This document shows positions 18,348 through 28,840 of a stretch of DNA of 64,000 nucleotides, in pieces; the stretch's first letter is position 1, and each line of letters opens with the position of its first letter. A program made the position numbers and the translations under genes. Source of the stretch: Streptococcus sp. oral taxon 431. Its GTDB lineage: Bacteria > Bacillota > Bacilli > Lactobacillales > Streptococcaceae. The stretch is taken from contig NZ_JALDUI010000001.1 in the NCBI RefSeq assembly GCF_023115445.1, forward strand, positions 184,144 through 248,143, written 5' to 3'. The notes beneath the pieces were generated by a model that searched no databases, was not told where the DNA came from, and saw only the letters and a list, made by a program, of their open reading frames with translations.

Positions 18348-19445
18348 TCAACTAATAAAATCTTCTAATTCTAACAATGAAAGTTCCTGAGATGAATATT
18401 GTTTAGTATTATTTAACCGAACAGCTTGATTCATAATTAAATCTTCATATAAATTTCTTACAAAGCGACCATTTGAAAAATTTTCTACCTTAGCTTCTAA
18501 TTCATCGGTAAAATAAGAAGATAATCTTTCTTTTAGTTCATCACTTAATTGATAGTCATCTTTTCTTGCCAATGTTTCGAGTATATCTATTAGCTCTGTA
18601 GAAGAATAGTTTTCAAAATTAATAAAGTAATTAAATCGGGACTTCAGACCAGGATTTGATTGAAAGAAATGATTCATAGGCTCTGTATAACCAGCCACGA
18701 TGACAATTAAATCATCCCTTGAATCCTCTAATGCTTTTGTAAGTTCAGTTAAACATTCTCTTCCATATGAATCAGTATTGTCATTTTCTGTAATACTATA
18801 AGCTTCATCTATGAATAAAACGCCACCTTTTGCTTTTTCAATGACACTTTTTACTTTTAAAGCAGTTTGACCTTGATAACCAGCGATTAAATCTGTTCTG
18901 GAGACTTCGGTAAAATGCCCCTTTGAAAGAAGACCTAATTGATAATACATCCGACCTACAATTCTGGCCACTGTCGTCTTTCCAGTACCAGGATTCCCCA
19001 TAAACGCCATATGTAAAGTTCTCTTTGGTACTTTTAGCCCAGACTCTTTTCTTTTGGCTTGAATCTTCTGGTAGATAACCAATCTACGCACTTCCTCTTT
19101 AACTTTTGATAAACCAACTAACTGATTCAATTCATTCATCAACTCATCTAAGGAAGAGTTTTTTTTCTTATCTGCTTCTTTCTCGAATATTTCGGAAATA
19201 TAAGAGTAACCCAGATAACAAGCTAAAGTATCAGATAATTCTTTTAGCATTGGAGTTATCTTATTTCTTCTATGTACATGTTGAAGCATATATATATGTT
19301 GATATAATTCAGATATTTTCTTCGTGTCATAACGATCGTTGATAATTTCATTAACTTTTTTGAAATAAAATTCGTCACCGTCCATCTGGCTCTGGCGATC
19401 TAATTTTTTAGCAGCTTCAATTAGCCTGTCACGGGATGTACTCAT
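18348..19445 (-). CDS. CbbX/SpoVK-type AAA+ ATPase
   Basis: A 365-residue protein. An N-terminal helical region (1-105) precedes a AAA+ module with Walker A GNPGTGKTT, a pore-loop-like AGYQGQT, Walker B GGVLFIDEAYS and an arginine-finger region (NPGLKSRFN). This class includes CbbX, SpoVK and the EccA subunit of type VII secretion, which remodel protein assemblies. It is the last gene of a three-gene operon, 3 bases after the tail-anchored protein. It probably remodels or activates one of its two operon partners; that is inference. Confidence 0.85.
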   Translation of the reverse strand: MSTSRDRLIEAAKKLDRQSQMDGDEFYFKKVNEIINDRYDTKKISELYQHIYMLQHVHRRNKITPMLKELSDTLACYLGYSYISEIFEKEADKKKNSSLDELMNELNQLVGLSKVKEEVRRLVIYQKIQAKRKESGLKVPKRTLHMAFMGNPGTGKTTVARIVGRMYYQLGLLSKGHFTEVSRTDLIAGYQGQTALKVKSVIEKAKGGVLFIDEAYSITENDNTDSYGRECLTELTKALEDSRDDLIVIVAGYTEPMNHFFQSNPGLKSRFNYFINFENYSSTELIDILETLARKDDYQLSDELKERLSSYFTDELEAKVENFSNGRFVRNLYEDLIMNQAVRLNNTKQYSSQELSLLELEDFIS

Positions 19446-19448
19446 AAT

Positions 19449-20177
19449 TTACCTCAAAAACATAAAAAGTAATGCAATAATTAACATTCCAATAGTTACT
19501 CCGGATATGATAAAAAGTGTAAGGAGTCGATTAGAAATATATTGAATTTGTTGTCTACTTTCTTTCAACTCTTTTCTTAGTTCTTCAATCTCAGCAGTGT
19601 GAGAGACTGGTTCTAAAGGAAGCGTGCTTACTGCATCCTCTAAGCTTACGATTCTATCGTCTAATTTAGAAAGTCGCTCCTCATGTTCCTCAATGGATTC
19701 TTTATGATTGTTTTCATTTAATTTTTCTTTAAATTGCTTAAGTGCTAAGAGTGTAGATGTCTGTTTCTCGATTGTTTTATCAATACGAGCTTGCTCTTTT
19801 AAAATTTTCTTATTGGTATGATCGATTGCTGCTACCGAAGAAAGAATTGCATGAATATAATCTTTATCTAGAGATTCTAAAGCTTTATAAACTTGACCAA
19901 ATTCTTCAGTTAATTTCTGTTGATCTTCATAAAATCTTGAAATGTAATTTTGAACTTGTTCTACTAAAGTGTTAAACTCTTTACCAGTAACTCCATGCTC
20001 AACAAAATCAAGACCAAAACCAAATAATTCTTCATGAGTTCTAACCTTATCAAAATACAAATCATCTCGACTTTGTTCAGCAAATTCTTTCAGATGTTTT
20101 TTTGCCTCATCGAAATCATGGTGGCTAAGTTTTATTTCGAATTTTTCCTGTTCTTGCTCAATTACTTCTTTTTCCAT
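19449..20177 (-). CDS. Tail-anchored coiled-coil protein
   Basis: A 242-residue, highly charged helical protein with heptad-like stretches (about residues 125-215) and one C-terminal hydrophobic segment (about 217-241, LFIISGVTIGMLIIALLFMF) ending in Arg. There is no signal peptide, so the bulk should face the cytoplasm. No family is recognised. It lies between the HNH-like membrane protein and the AAA+ ATPase with gaps of 10 and 3 bases, so the three probably work together. Confidence 0.7.
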   Translation of the reverse strand: MEKEVIEQEQEKFEIKLSHHDFDEAKKHLKEFAEQSRDDLYFDKVRTHEELFGFGLDFVEHGVTGKEFNTLVEQVQNYISRFYEDQQKLTEEFGQVYKALESLDKDYIHAILSSVAAIDHTNKKILKEQARIDKTIEKQTSTLLALKQFKEKLNENNHKESIEEHEERLSKLDDRIVSLEDAVSTLPLEPVSHTAEIEELRKELKESRQQIQYISNRLLTLFIISGVTIGMLIIALLFMFLR

Positions 20178-20187
20178 ATTTATCTCC

Positions 20188-21825
20188 CTAATCTAATAAT
20201 TCTTGTAATAATGCATCAATCTCATCAAAATCACTTTTATCGTCTGTTGTAGACTCAGAAAAAATATCAGATAGTTTTTCTTTCATTAAAGTTGCAGCCA
20301 CATCGTGTCTTTCTTTAATGGTACTAACGATTGAATTTTTTTCAACTTGTAGCTTAATATTTTTGACATCTAACAATTGATCTTGAATGACTAACATTTC
20401 ATTATTTTGATCAATTTTTTTAGAACTTAGTTCAGAAATTTGTTTATTGACAATTTGCTGATCAATCATTTTTAATACGAAGGCACCTGTTATACCAGCG
20501 ACAGTAGCCCCCATAAATGTTCCGATAATACTAGCCAATGAGCCTAGAATAGGTATTTCTACTGCAAGTGGAGGCGCAATGGCAATGAGAGATTTACCAA
20601 TTATTTCTCCCAAAGCCAGTCCTCCTGTGACAACTATACCTGCAGTAATTATTTTCCCAAGTTCGAGAATAATAATATTAATATCTTTGGAACTATTTTC
20701 AGGGTTATTCAAATAATCAATAGCATCTTTTAGAGATGACCATCCCTGTTTTATAAATGTCCAAACCTTTAAAAATACTTCACCGACTGTTCCAAAAATA
20801 GAAGTTACAAGCATTGTTAAGATTGATTTACCAACATTTAAAATATGGTTTGATAAATTTGAAACAAAATTAGAGACAGCTTCTTTTAATTTTTCAAGGA
20901 ATGAATTGAAATTCTTATGCTTTTCACCCAACCAAACTATAAATTTCTTGATTATTTCCTTTAAAAACTCTGATAAAAGTTGGAAAATAGCAGCCTTTAA
21001 TGCCTTACCTGAAACTTTCAATGCTTCATCACGCCGTGATTTTTTACCAGATTGAATAGCTTTTTCTTTATTTTCTTGTTTTCTTTTATGAAGTTCTTCT
21101 CTAGCCTCTCGATCATCTTTCTCTAACTGCTTTCTATCAATATTAAAGCGCTCTTCAGGCTTCAATCCATCTCTTTCCGAATTTAAAAATTCAGTCATTG
21201 TTTTGTCACCCTTTGATTTATTTGCAGAAGCATCTAAATCATGCAAATTTTTTGAACTATTTGCAAAATCTTTAACTTGATCTTTAGAGAAAAATGTTGC
21301 CATTTCAACATCATTTAATTGTTCTTTAATGGATACTGTATGGTCTTTATTAATGGCAGCAGAACCCATATCTCTACCCTTATCAAAAAAAGTACGAGCA
21401 TCTTTTTTTAGAACTCTTTCTCCATTTTTATTTGTTGTAAAATTATTCTGCCAAGTAGCATATCTTTCTTGATAATCAACGTCTCTATTATGAGTCGCAA
21501 ATTTCCCCTTTTCAAAATTTTCAGCAGTTTGTATATGTGCTTCTTTTCGTAAATCTAGAGTTTGGCCATTGTTAACTTTAATAAACTCTTCACCTATTTG
21601 GGCAGCAAGTTGAAGTTGTACTTGTTCCCAAACTATATTCTCAATAGATTCTTGAAGATATTCGTTATTTTGTAATTTTTCTCTATCTATATCAAGTTGA
21701 TCGATGTGTTCTGCTATGTCTTTTAAGTTATCTTCTAAAGAACTCTCTAAACCAAGTAATTGTTCATAATCAATATCAGGGTCAGATACTTGTAATTCAA
21801 ACAAATCGTTTTCGTTTGCCATCAT
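20188..21825 (-). CDS. HNH-like nuclease domain fused to a membrane-associated helical region
   Basis: A 545-residue protein. Residues 1-90 are acidic and helical. Residues about 110-215 contain an HNH-like pattern: KDHTVS with Asp161-His162, NL at 193-194, and NKSKGD with Asn202 and Lys205. Residues 230-275 are a charged coil. Residues 280-465 have amphipathic and hydrophobic helices, including a Gly/Ala-rich pair of probable membrane segments (about 395-465). The C-terminus is acidic. The HNH call is pattern-based. The gene opens the operon and is AT-rich compared with core neighbours. The start is ATGATG at 21822-21825. Confidence 0.6.
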   Translation of the reverse strand: MMANENDLFELQVSDPDIDYEQLLGLESSLEDNLKDIAEHIDQLDIDREKLQNNEYLQESIENIVWEQVQLQLAAQIGEEFIKVNNGQTLDLRKEAHIQTAENFEKGKFATHNRDVDYQERYATWQNNFTTNKNGERVLKKDARTFFDKGRDMGSAAINKDHTVSIKEQLNDVEMATFFSKDQVKDFANSSKNLHDLDASANKSKGDKTMTEFLNSERDGLKPEERFNIDRKQLEKDDREAREELHKRKQENKEKAIQSGKKSRRDEALKVSGKALKAAIFQLLSEFLKEIIKKFIVWLGEKHKNFNSFLEKLKEAVSNFVSNLSNHILNVGKSILTMLVTSIFGTVGEVFLKVWTFIKQGWSSLKDAIDYLNNPENSSKDINIIILELGKIITAGIVVTGGLALGEIIGKSLIAIAPPLAVEIPILGSLASIIGTFMGATVAGITGAFVLKMIDQQIVNKQISELSSKKIDQNNEMLVIQDQLLDVKNIKLQVEKNSIVSTIKERHDVAATLMKEKLSDIFSESTTDDKSDFDEIDALLQELLD

Positions 21826-21852
21826 AAAATCCTAACTAATCATTTTTAATAT

Positions 21853-21882
21853 ATTATAACATTTTATCTGTCAGTTTAACAA
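21853..21882 (-). promoter_or_regulatory. Promoter of the HNH/AAA+ operon
   Basis: TTGTTA (21877-21882) and TATAAT (21853-21858) on the minus strand are 18 bases apart with an extended TGT, upstream of the 545-residue protein. Confidence 0.6.
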
Positions 21883-21886
21883 TCAT

Positions 21887-21917
21887 AAAAAAAGCTAATC
21901 CAATATAGAATTAGCTT
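21887..21917 (-). terminator. Terminator of pspC
   Basis: An 8-bp stem AAGCTAAT/ATTAGCTT is followed by a run of seven T on the minus strand, directly after the pspC stop. Confidence 0.75.
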
Positions 21918-21935
21918 ATTATTTGATTATTTATT

Positions 21936-22208
21936 TTACCAAAACCAACCTTCGTCATCATTGATAGGCTGGGCTTCTTTGATCTTGCGTGGGCCTGTTC
22001 CATACATTTCAGCTTCGATATCTTCTTTTGTTGGTAGGATCGAAGCTAGGATAATGTAGATAATAATTCCGAGTCCAAAGTTTGCGATTGTAAAGATTGC
22101 AAAAAGGAAACGAACTAGGGTTACATCAAGATTCCACTTATCAGATAGACCTGCAAGTACACCTGATACCATACGATTTCTTCTCATTTTATAAAATTTT
22201 GTATTCAT
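21936..22208 (-). CDS. PspC-domain membrane protein
   Basis: A 90-residue protein with the PspC fold: a basic N-terminus (KMRRNRMVSGVLAGLSDKWNLDVTLVR at about 7-33) then one hydrophobic segment (LFAIFTIANFGLGIIIYIILASILP). The tail is acidic and ends DDEGWFW. PspC proteins respond to envelope stress. It follows sprT after 59 bases. Confidence 0.88.
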   Translation of the reverse strand: MNTKFYKMRRNRMVSGVLAGLSDKWNLDVTLVRFLFAIFTIANFGLGIIIYIILASILPTKEDIEAEMYGTGPRKIKEAQPINDDEGWFW

Positions 22209-22267
22209 AATTTATTCCTCTTTCGGATTTCTTAATCTTAGTATAGCACTAAGCTAGATTTGCTACA

Positions 22268-22717
22268 TCAGTCCTTAGGCCGATTTAACAAGAGGAGCTT
22301 TCCACGACAGAGACCACAACGATAACGCTTAGTATCGATTTTTCGCTTTCTTTGATAGTTTTGGTGACAAGTCTGACAAGTATAGACTAAGTTTGGCTTT
22401 TGATTAGCACTTGATAAGGAAGGAACAAAGCGGAGACCGTCGACCTCTTTTAGAAGTTGCTTAAAGGCTAAATCCTTATGCTGATAGCCTCTACCTTCAA
22501 AGTAAAGATGATAATGGCAGAGCTCATGACGAACAATTTTACGAAAAACCTCTAAACCAAGTTCTTGATAAACCTTGGGATTAAAATCCAAATGACCATC
22601 TTTTGGGAAAAATCGTCCACCTGTCGACCGTAGACGAGTATTCCATTGAGCTTGGTGTTTGAATGGTTTTTCAAAATCCTCTAAAGAGACCTGTTTAACG
22701 TAATCAGTTAGATTCAT
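22268..22717 (-). CDS. SprT-like zinc metalloprotease family protein
   Basis: A 149-residue SprT-domain protein. The HExxH-type motif is HELCHYH, and a C-terminal zinc ribbon uses CQTCH and CGLCRG. Start [15 protein letters not shown] at 22717 is chosen over the longer in-frame 22726. It overlaps the end of tex by 14 bases, an arrangement common in streptococci. The target is unknown. Confidence 0.88.
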   Translation of the reverse strand: MNLTDYVKQVSLEDFEKPFKHQAQWNTRLRSTGGRFFPKDGHLDFNPKVYQELGLEVFRKIVRHELCHYHLYFEGRGYQHKDLAFKQLLKEVDGLRFVPSLSSANQKPNLVYTCQTCHQNYQRKRKIDTKRYRCGLCRGKLLLLNRPKD

Positions 22718-24833
22718 TTGGTGCAAGAAGCGACAGATTCACTTTTTCACGGTCAGCATCGATTTTTTTAACCCAAACGGTTACCAAATCACCGACAGAC
22801 ACTACCTGACTTGGATGTTTGATAAATTTCTTACTCATGTGAGAGATATGAATGAGACCGTCCTCATGAATACCGATATCAACAAAGGCACCGAAGTCAA
22901 CGACGTTGCGCACAACTCCCTCAAGCTTTTGGCCAACTTGTAAGTCTTTGATATCCAAGACATCCTGACGAAGGACTGGAGCATCAAAGGATTCACGGAA
23001 ATCACGACCTGGTTTGAGAAGATCAGCAATAATATCTTTAAGAGTTTCCTGGCCAAGTTCTAGCTCTTGAGCCATTTCCTTGATTGAAACGGATTTTAGC
23101 TTGGCTTGCGCTTCTTCATTTAGGTCTTTAATATCTAAGCGTTTGAAGAGTTCCTTGACCGCTGCATAGTTTTCTGGGTGAACACCAGTATTGTCAAGGA
23201 TATTGCTGCTTTCAGGAATACGGAGGAAGCCTGCTGCCTGTTCAAATGCTTTGGCACCTAAACGAGGAACCTTCTTAATTTGAGCGCGTGAAGTGATTTT
23301 TCCTTCTTCCTCACGATACTTAACAATATTTTCTGAGATCGTTTTGTTTAGTCCTGCGACATGTGAAAGCAAGGCTGGACTAGCTGTATTGATATTGACA
23401 CCGACTTGGTTCACTACTGTATCAACAACAAAGTCCAGACTTTCAGACAGTTTTTTCTGACTAACATCGTGCTGATATTGACCGACACCGATGGATTTAG
23501 GATCGATTTTAACCAACTCAGCAAGCGGGTCTTGCAAACGGCGAGCAATTGAGATAGCCGAACGTTTTTCAACGGTTAGTTCTGGGAACTCCTGACGGGC
23601 AAGTTCACTAGCTGAGTAAACAGACGCACCACTCTCATTGACAATGACATAGCTGACTTCTGGAAAATCTTTAAGTACTTCAGCGACGAAAGCTTCACTT
23701 TCACGACTAGCAGTTCCATTTCCGATAGCGATAATTTCAACACCGTATTGGCCAATCAAATCTGCCAAATCGCGCTTAGCTTCCTCAATCTGACGGGCAG
23801 AGGCTGGTTTGACAGGATAAATGACCTGGGTCGTCAGCATCTTCCCAGTCGCATCTACAACTGCAAGCTTAGCACCTGTACGAAAGGCAGGGTCAAATCC
23901 AAGGACCACGCGCCCTTTAAGAGGTGCAACAAGGAGAAGATTTCGAAGGTTTTCTGAGAAGAGTTGGATAGCTCCTTCTTCTGCCTTTTCTGTTAATTCT
24001 GTACGAATACGACGCTCAATAGCTGGTAATACTTTTTTCTTAACAGATTGCTGAATAACTTCGTCAATATAAGCATTCTTAACTTTAAAACGAACACTAA
24101 AGAAAGATAGAATACGATCAGTCGCATGCTCAAAGCCAATTTTCAAAATGCCTAGCTTCTCACCACGATTAAGGGCAAGCGTACGGTAACCTTGCATGTT
24201 TGCAACTGTTTCTGAGAAATCGTAATAAATCTGAAAGACTTGTTTTTCATCAAGAGTTTCGTCTTTAAGTTGAGATGTAATCTTAGAATGTCTAAGGACC
24301 TCTTGATAAGTCATTGAACGTAAGTTGACATCCTCAGAGAGAGCTTCAATCAAAATATCAACTGCACCTGCTAAAGCATCTTGTGGAGTCTCGAATCCTT
24401 CACAGACAAAAGCTTCTGCTTCTTTTTCTAGGTTAGAAACATTTTGTAAAATTAAACGAGCAAGCGGAAAAAGTCCAGCCTCACGCGCAATCGTTGCCTT
24501 GGTGCGACGTTTCTCCTTATAGGGAAGATAGAGTTCTTCTACATCTGCGAGTTTTTCAGCAGCTAAAATAGCTTCTTCTAACTCCTTAGTTAGCTTGCCT
24601 TGCTCTTTGATTTTTGCTAAGACGGCTTCCTTACGATCATTTAGAGCAGTTAAACTCTTATCGAGGTCGATAATAGCCTTAATGGCTACCTCATCTAGAC
24701 TTCCAGTCATATCTTTCCGATAACGGGCGATAAAGGGGATAGTTGCTCCTTCTGCTGTCAAAGACAAGACAGTATCAATCTGCTTTAAAGTTACACCCAA
24801 ATCTTGGGAAATTTTTTCATATTTTTTATCCAT
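22704..24833 (-). CDS. tex: Tex-family RNA-binding transcription accessory protein
   Basis: A 709-residue Tex protein. Domains in order: N-terminal helix-turn-helix (1-185), YqgF/RNase H-like domain around residue 320-445 ([19 protein letters not shown]), tandem helix-hairpin-helix (about 480-560) and a C-terminal S1 domain (about 635-705, [21 protein letters not shown]). It binds nucleic acid and is linked with transcription and toxin gene expression in several bacteria. Confidence 0.95.
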   Translation of the reverse strand: MDKKYEKISQDLGVTLKQIDTVLSLTAEGATIPFIARYRKDMTGSLDEVAIKAIIDLDKSLTALNDRKEAVLAKIKEQGKLTKELEEAILAAEKLADVEELYLPYKEKRRTKATIAREAGLFPLARLILQNVSNLEKEAEAFVCEGFETPQDALAGAVDILIEALSEDVNLRSMTYQEVLRHSKITSQLKDETLDEKQVFQIYYDFSETVANMQGYRTLALNRGEKLGILKIGFEHATDRILSFFSVRFKVKNAYIDEVIQQSVKKKVLPAIERRIRTELTEKAEEGAIQLFSENLRNLLLVAPLKGRVVLGFDPAFRTGAKLAVVDATGKMLTTQVIYPVKPASARQIEEAKRDLADLIGQYGVEIIAIGNGTASRESEAFVAEVLKDFPEVSYVIVNESGASVYSASELARQEFPELTVEKRSAISIARRLQDPLAELVKIDPKSIGVGQYQHDVSQKKLSESLDFVVDTVVNQVGVNINTASPALLSHVAGLNKTISENIVKYREEEGKITSRAQIKKVPRLGAKAFEQAAGFLRIPESSNILDNTGVHPENYAAVKELFKRLDIKDLNEEAQAKLKSVSIKEMAQELELGQETLKDIIADLLKPGRDFRESFDAPVLRQDVLDIKDLQVGQKLEGVVRNVVDFGAFVDIGIHEDGLIHISHMSKKFIKHPSQVVSVGDLVTVWVKKIDADREKVNLSLLAPNESN

Positions 24834-24988
24834 GAAACTATTATACCATAAGCGCGAAAGCTTGTTTTCATTAATTTGTTGCTTTATTTCAACTTTATAA
24901 AGATAAAAGCCATGTTTATTTTAAAATCCAACTATTTCTTAGAAATAATAGTATAATAGTGTTAATTAAAAGAATCGAGGTATGCCTT

Positions 24989-25120
24989 ATGGCTGTTAAA
25001 TTTACAAAAACTGATGACTTAGATAAGATGTTCGAAGAATTCGCTAAACTACCTGACTTGAAGCAAGTAACATTTCCAGATGACAAAGAAAAGAAAGATA
25101 AGGCAGAAAAGAAAAAATAG
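24989..25120 (+). CDS. SPJ_0845-family small protein
   Basis: A 43-residue charged protein (begins MAVKFTKTDDLDKM, ends in a Lys-rich tail) conserved in mitis-group streptococci and too short for many gene finders. A TATAAT at 24952-24957 precedes it and a GAGG site lies before the ATG. Its stop codon is directly followed by the ATG of the permease gene, so they are coupled. The function is unknown. Confidence 0.75.
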   Translation: MAVKFTKTDDLDKMFEEFAKLPDLKQVTFPDDKEKKDKAEKKK

Positions 25121-26026
25121 ATGACACTCTTTCAAAGTTTACCTTCTAGTGTGCTACAAGCTGGCGCTATTTTTCTTTCAATTATTATTGAAGCTTTACC
25201 CTTCGTCTTAATCGGTAGCATCATCTCTGGTGCCATTGAAGTCTATGTGACTCCTGAGAAGGTTTATAAATTTCTCCCTAAAAATCGTTTGGGGAGAATC
25301 TTTTTTGGTAGCTTCATCGGTTTCCTCTTTCCCTCTTGTGAGTGTGGGATTGTCCCTATCATCAATCGCTTTTTAGAAAAAAAGGTTCCAAGCTATACAG
25401 CGGTATCTTTTCTAGTAACGGCTCCTATCATCAATCCCATCGTACTTTTTGCGACTTATTCAGCCTTTGGTAATTCAATTCAAATGGTTTTCCTAAGATC
25501 TTTGGGCGCTATTCTAGTTGCTACTATATTGGGTATCTTTCTTGGATTTTTCTGGGAGGAACCTATTCAAAAGGAAAATAGATTGGCTTGCCATGAGCAT
25601 GATTTTTCTCACTTGTCAAAAAGTCAAAAACTGCTTCAGGTCTTTATCCAAGCTATTGATGAATTCTTTGATATGGGGCGTTACTTGGTCTTTGGCTGTC
25701 TTTTTGCCAGCATAGTCCAGGTCTATGTACCAACTCGGGTTCTGACATCTATCAGCGCAACACCACTACTTGCGATTGTTCTTCTGATGGTCTTATCCTT
25801 CCTTCTATCACTCTGTAGTGAAGCGGATGCATTTATTGGATCTTCTCTTCTATCAAGTTTTGGCTTTGCTCCAGTGCTTGCTTTTCTGGTTATAGGTCCC
25901 ATGCTTGATGTCAAGAACCTCCTCATGATGAAGAATTATCTCAAAACTCGCTTTATTTGGCAATTCATGACAATTGTAACTCTTGTTGTTCTTGTCTATT
26001 CTTATCTAGTCGGGGTGATGCTATGA
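25121..26026 (+). CDS. UPF0718 (DUF318) permease
   Basis: A 301-residue membrane protein with about eight hydrophobic segments. It has the family FPSCECGIVPI motif near residue 68, a second-half SEADAFIGSS, and the TAPIINPIV segment. Relatives include ArsP and the Bacillus YcgR-type proteins. The conserved cysteines and acids suggest metal or metalloid handling, but the substrate is unknown. It overlaps the next gene by four bases. Confidence 0.85.
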   Translation: MTLFQSLPSSVLQAGAIFLSIIIEALPFVLIGSIISGAIEVYVTPEKVYKFLPKNRLGRIFFGSFIGFLFPSCECGIVPIINRFLEKKVPSYTAVSFLVTAPIINPIVLFATYSAFGNSIQMVFLRSLGAILVATILGIFLGFFWEEPIQKENRLACHEHDFSHLSKSQKLLQVFIQAIDEFFDMGRYLVFGCLFASIVQVYVPTRVLTSISATPLLAIVLLMVLSFLLSLCSEADAFIGSSLLSSFGFAPVLAFLVIGPMLDVKNLLMMKNYLKTRFIWQFMTIVTLVVLVYSYLVGVML

Positions 26027-26838
26027 TACGATTTTTTATCTTATTTGGCTATTTTATCTTAACCCTTTATCTGCACCTATCAGGTAAGCTCAATCAGTAT
26101 ATAAACCTCCACTACTCTTATCTGGCTTATATCAGCATGGTTTTGTCATTGTTACTAGCCATCGTTCAAGCCTATATTTGCTTCAAGCGTTTGAAAGAAC
26201 ACAGTCACTTACATAGTTTTTCAGCCAAGCTTGCTAGTTTTGTCCTCTTAAGTTTACCCTTGTTAGTTGGATTTACATTTCCAACTGTCACTCTGGATTC
26301 ACAAACAGTATCGGCAAAAGGATATTATTTCCCTTTGTCGGAAGGAACTGACAAGGCAATCCAAGCAAGTGAAGGAACGAGCAGTCAGTATCTTAAGCCG
26401 GATACCAGTCGCTTTTATTCACAAACAGCTCATGAAAATATTATTCGAAAGAGTGCTGATAAATACTTAGCTCAATCTAGTATAGTTATAAATGATGAAA
26501 ATTACCTGGAGGTCATGGAAGCTATCTACGATTTTCCAAACGAATTTGAAGGTAAGGAAATCGAGTTTACTGGCTTTGTCTACAACGATCCAAACCATAC
26601 CAAGAGTCAATTTGTTTTTCGCTTTGGTATTATGCACTGTATCGCTGATTCTGGAGTTTTTGGCCTTTTGACCACTGGAAACACTAATCACTACGAAAAT
26701 AACACTTGGGTGAGAGTCAAAGGCAAGATTAGGAATCACTATCACAAAGAACTCAACCAAGTCCTCCCAACCCTTGAAGTCCAGTCCTTCATCAAAGTAG
26801 ACAAACCCGAAAATACTTATGTTTACAAAGAATTTTAA
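26023..26838 (+). CDS. TIGR03943/UPF0703 family membrane protein
   Basis: A 271-residue protein with three N-terminal hydrophobic segments (about 1-25, 30-50, 65-85) and an extracytoplasmic domain that contains the family HCIADSGVFG motif and a following strand region (NNTWVRVKGKI). It is the constant partner of UPF0718 permeases, as in the Bacillus ycgR-ycgQ pair. The start is the ATG at 26023 overlapping the permease stop; the longer frame from 25957 is discarded because it lies within the permease gene. Confidence 0.88.
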   Translation: MIRFFILFGYFILTLYLHLSGKLNQYINLHYSYLAYISMVLSLLLAIVQAYICFKRLKEHSHLHSFSAKLASFVLLSLPLLVGFTFPTVTLDSQTVSAKGYYFPLSEGTDKAIQASEGTSSQYLKPDTSRFYSQTAHENIIRKSADKYLAQSSIVINDENYLEVMEAIYDFPNEFEGKEIEFTGFVYNDPNHTKSQFVFRFGIMHCIADSGVFGLLTTGNTNHYENNTWVRVKGKIRNHYHKELNQVLPTLEVQSFIKVDKPENTYVYKEF

Positions 26839-26865
26839 AAAAGTAGCCTGAGCTGGCTACTTTTT
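26838..26865. terminator. Bidirectional terminator
   Basis: A stem GTAGCC/GGCTAC with a 6-base loop is flanked by A and T runs, so it ends both the permease operon (+) and the polyamine operon (-). Confidence 0.85.
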
Positions 26866-26869
26866 GTTA

Positions 26870-27745
26870 TTATCTGACAATATCTTTATACATATCTGGT
26901 CTTCTGTCTCTAAACAAGCCCCAGTTTAGGCGTTCATTTGCTCCTTTGTTGAGGTCATAAGTTGTTAAGAGGATGGCTTCGCCTTGTCGTTCTGCTTGGG
27001 TCAAGATAGCTCCTGTTTCGTCGGTCATAAAGGATGAACCGTAGAAGTTAAGGATAGAACTTTGCCCTCCATTTTCCTCGCAAGGTTGAACTTCTTCTAC
27101 GCCATAACGATTAGCCGCAATAACTGGGACGATATTTGCTGCAGCGTGTCCCTGCATGGTGCGTTGCCAATGACCACAACTATCTGTATCCAAAATAGGC
27201 TCCGAACCGATTGCTGTTGGGTAAAAGAGTAATTCTGCGCCATTTAAGGCAAGACAACGGGCAGTTTCAGGGAACCACTGGTCCCAGCAGATCCCAATAC
27301 CAATCTTGGCATAGCGAGTATCCCAAACTTTAAAACCAGTATTTCCAGGAGTAAAGAAGAATTTTTCTTGATAATAATGGTCATCTGGTATATGCGTCTT
27401 CCGATAAACGCCTAGTACTTCTCCATCTGCATCAATGATAGCAATAGAATTGTACAAAACATTACCATCCTTTTCGTAGAAACTGATTGGTAAAACGACT
27501 TTTAGCTCCTTAGCAATCACCTTAAAATGCTGAATAGCAGTATTTTCTGTCACCGACTGGGCATACTGGTAGTAGTCATACTGACGTTCCTGACAGAAAT
27601 AGGGACGTTCAAACAACTCAGGCAAGAGAATAATTTGCGCCCCTTGCTCAGTAGCTTGACGTACTAAACGTTCGGCTGTTTGGATATTCGTATCCACATC
27701 CTTAGCGCATTGCATTTGAATAGCTGCAACCGTTACATTTCTCAT
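26870..27745 (-). CDS. aguB: N-carbamoylputrescine amidase
   Basis: A 291-residue nitrilase-family hydrolase converting N-carbamoylputrescine to putrescine, CO2 and ammonia. The Glu-Lys-Cys triad is visible in LPELFERPYF, YRKTHIPDDH and GICWDQWFPE. It is the last gene of the polyamine operon, after aguA with a 9-base gap. Confidence 0.96.
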   Translation of the reverse strand: MRNVTVAAIQMQCAKDVDTNIQTAERLVRQATEQGAQIILLPELFERPYFCQERQYDYYQYAQSVTENTAIQHFKVIAKELKVVLPISFYEKDGNVLYNSIAIIDADGEVLGVYRKTHIPDDHYYQEKFFFTPGNTGFKVWDTRYAKIGIGICWDQWFPETARCLALNGAELLFYPTAIGSEPILDTDSCGHWQRTMQGHAAANIVPVIAANRYGVEEVQPCEENGGQSSILNFYGSSFMTDETGAILTQAERQGEAILLTTYDLNKGANERLNWGLFRDRRPDMYKDIVR

Positions 27746-27754
27746 CTTTTTCTC

Positions 27755-28840
27755 CTATTCTGGAATTTGTTGGGTAATACAGTGGATATTTCCACCACCT
27801 AAAAGAATATCTCTTGCAGGGATTCCGACGACTTCACGGTCTGGGAAACACTTACTCAGGATATCCAAGGCCACTTGGTCGTTTTCGTCCTGAAATTGTG
27901 GCACCAAGACAGACTTATTGGCAATATAGAAGTTCACATAGGATGCTGCTAAACGCTCACCAGCATAGCGCTCCTCTTCGCCTTCTTCATATGAATAGCC
28001 TGGCAAATCTTCTTCCGTCACTACTTGATGGATAGCTGGAATCGGAAGTTTATGAATGGTAAAGGAACGGCCTTTTGCATCAGTTTCCTTCTCTAAGAGA
28101 GCTAAATCAGCTGCAGACATGGCATACTGGGGATCGTCTTGGTCGTCCGTCCAAGCTAAAACAATCTCCGCTGGACCAACAAAGGCTGCCACATTGTCAA
28201 CGTGTTCATTGGTTTCATCTTGATAAATACCATAAGGAAGCCAGATGACTTTTTCAGCTCCAAGGCTCTCTAGTAAGGTCTTTTCAATCTCCTCTTTAGT
28301 CATGTGAGGATTGCGACCAGGACTAAGAAGGCAACTTTCAGTCACAAGAATGGTTCCTTGGCCGTCACTGTGTATAGCACCACCTTCCAGTACAAAAGGT
28401 TTGGCATCGTAAACAGGTATCTCTAAAACTTCTGCAAAGCGACTGGCCACTTGGTCATCTGCTTCATAGTCTTGATAAAGACCGTCATATGAGCCACCCC
28501 AAGCATTGAAAGACCAATCTACCGCCAAGTTTTCCCTTTTATCATTAAGGAGAATGGTCGGACCTGTATCACGAGCCCAGGCATCATTTGTTGGGATATC
28601 TAGATAAACGACCTGGTCTCCAAGATAGGATTGGGCTTCAGATAGATAGTCCTGCTCCACCAAAAGATAAACTGTTTCTCCCTGAGTAATGGTTTTGATA
28701 ATCTGACTAAAAGCTTTTTTAGATGCCTTACCTTGAAAAGGCCAAGACCCTGGTCGAGTAGGCCATATCATGAGAGTCCCATGGTGGGGTTCATACTCTG
28801 CTGGCATACGATAGCCTAATTTTTTTGGACTATCCATCAT
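27755..28840 (-). CDS. aguA: Agmatine deiminase
   Basis: A 361-residue agmatine iminohydrolase that makes N-carbamoylputrescine and ammonia. The catalytic Cys is in the C-terminal [11 protein letters not shown], and [10 protein letters not shown] and DETNEHVDN hold the other active-site residues. The start at 28840 (ATGATG) overlaps the nspC stop. Confidence 0.96.
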   Translation of the reverse strand: MMDSPKKLGYRMPAEYEPHHGTLMIWPTRPGSWPFQGKASKKAFSQIIKTITQGETVYLLVEQDYLSEAQSYLGDQVVYLDIPTNDAWARDTGPTILLNDKRENLAVDWSFNAWGGSYDGLYQDYEADDQVASRFAEVLEIPVYDAKPFVLEGGAIHSDGQGTILVTESCLLSPGRNPHMTKEEIEKTLLESLGAEKVIWLPYGIYQDETNEHVDNVAAFVGPAEIVLAWTDDQDDPQYAMSAADLALLEKETDAKGRSFTIHKLPIPAIHQVVTEEDLPGYSYEEGEEERYAGERLAASYVNFYIANKSVLVPQFQDENDQVALDILSKCFPDREVVGIPARDILLGGGNIHCITQQIPE

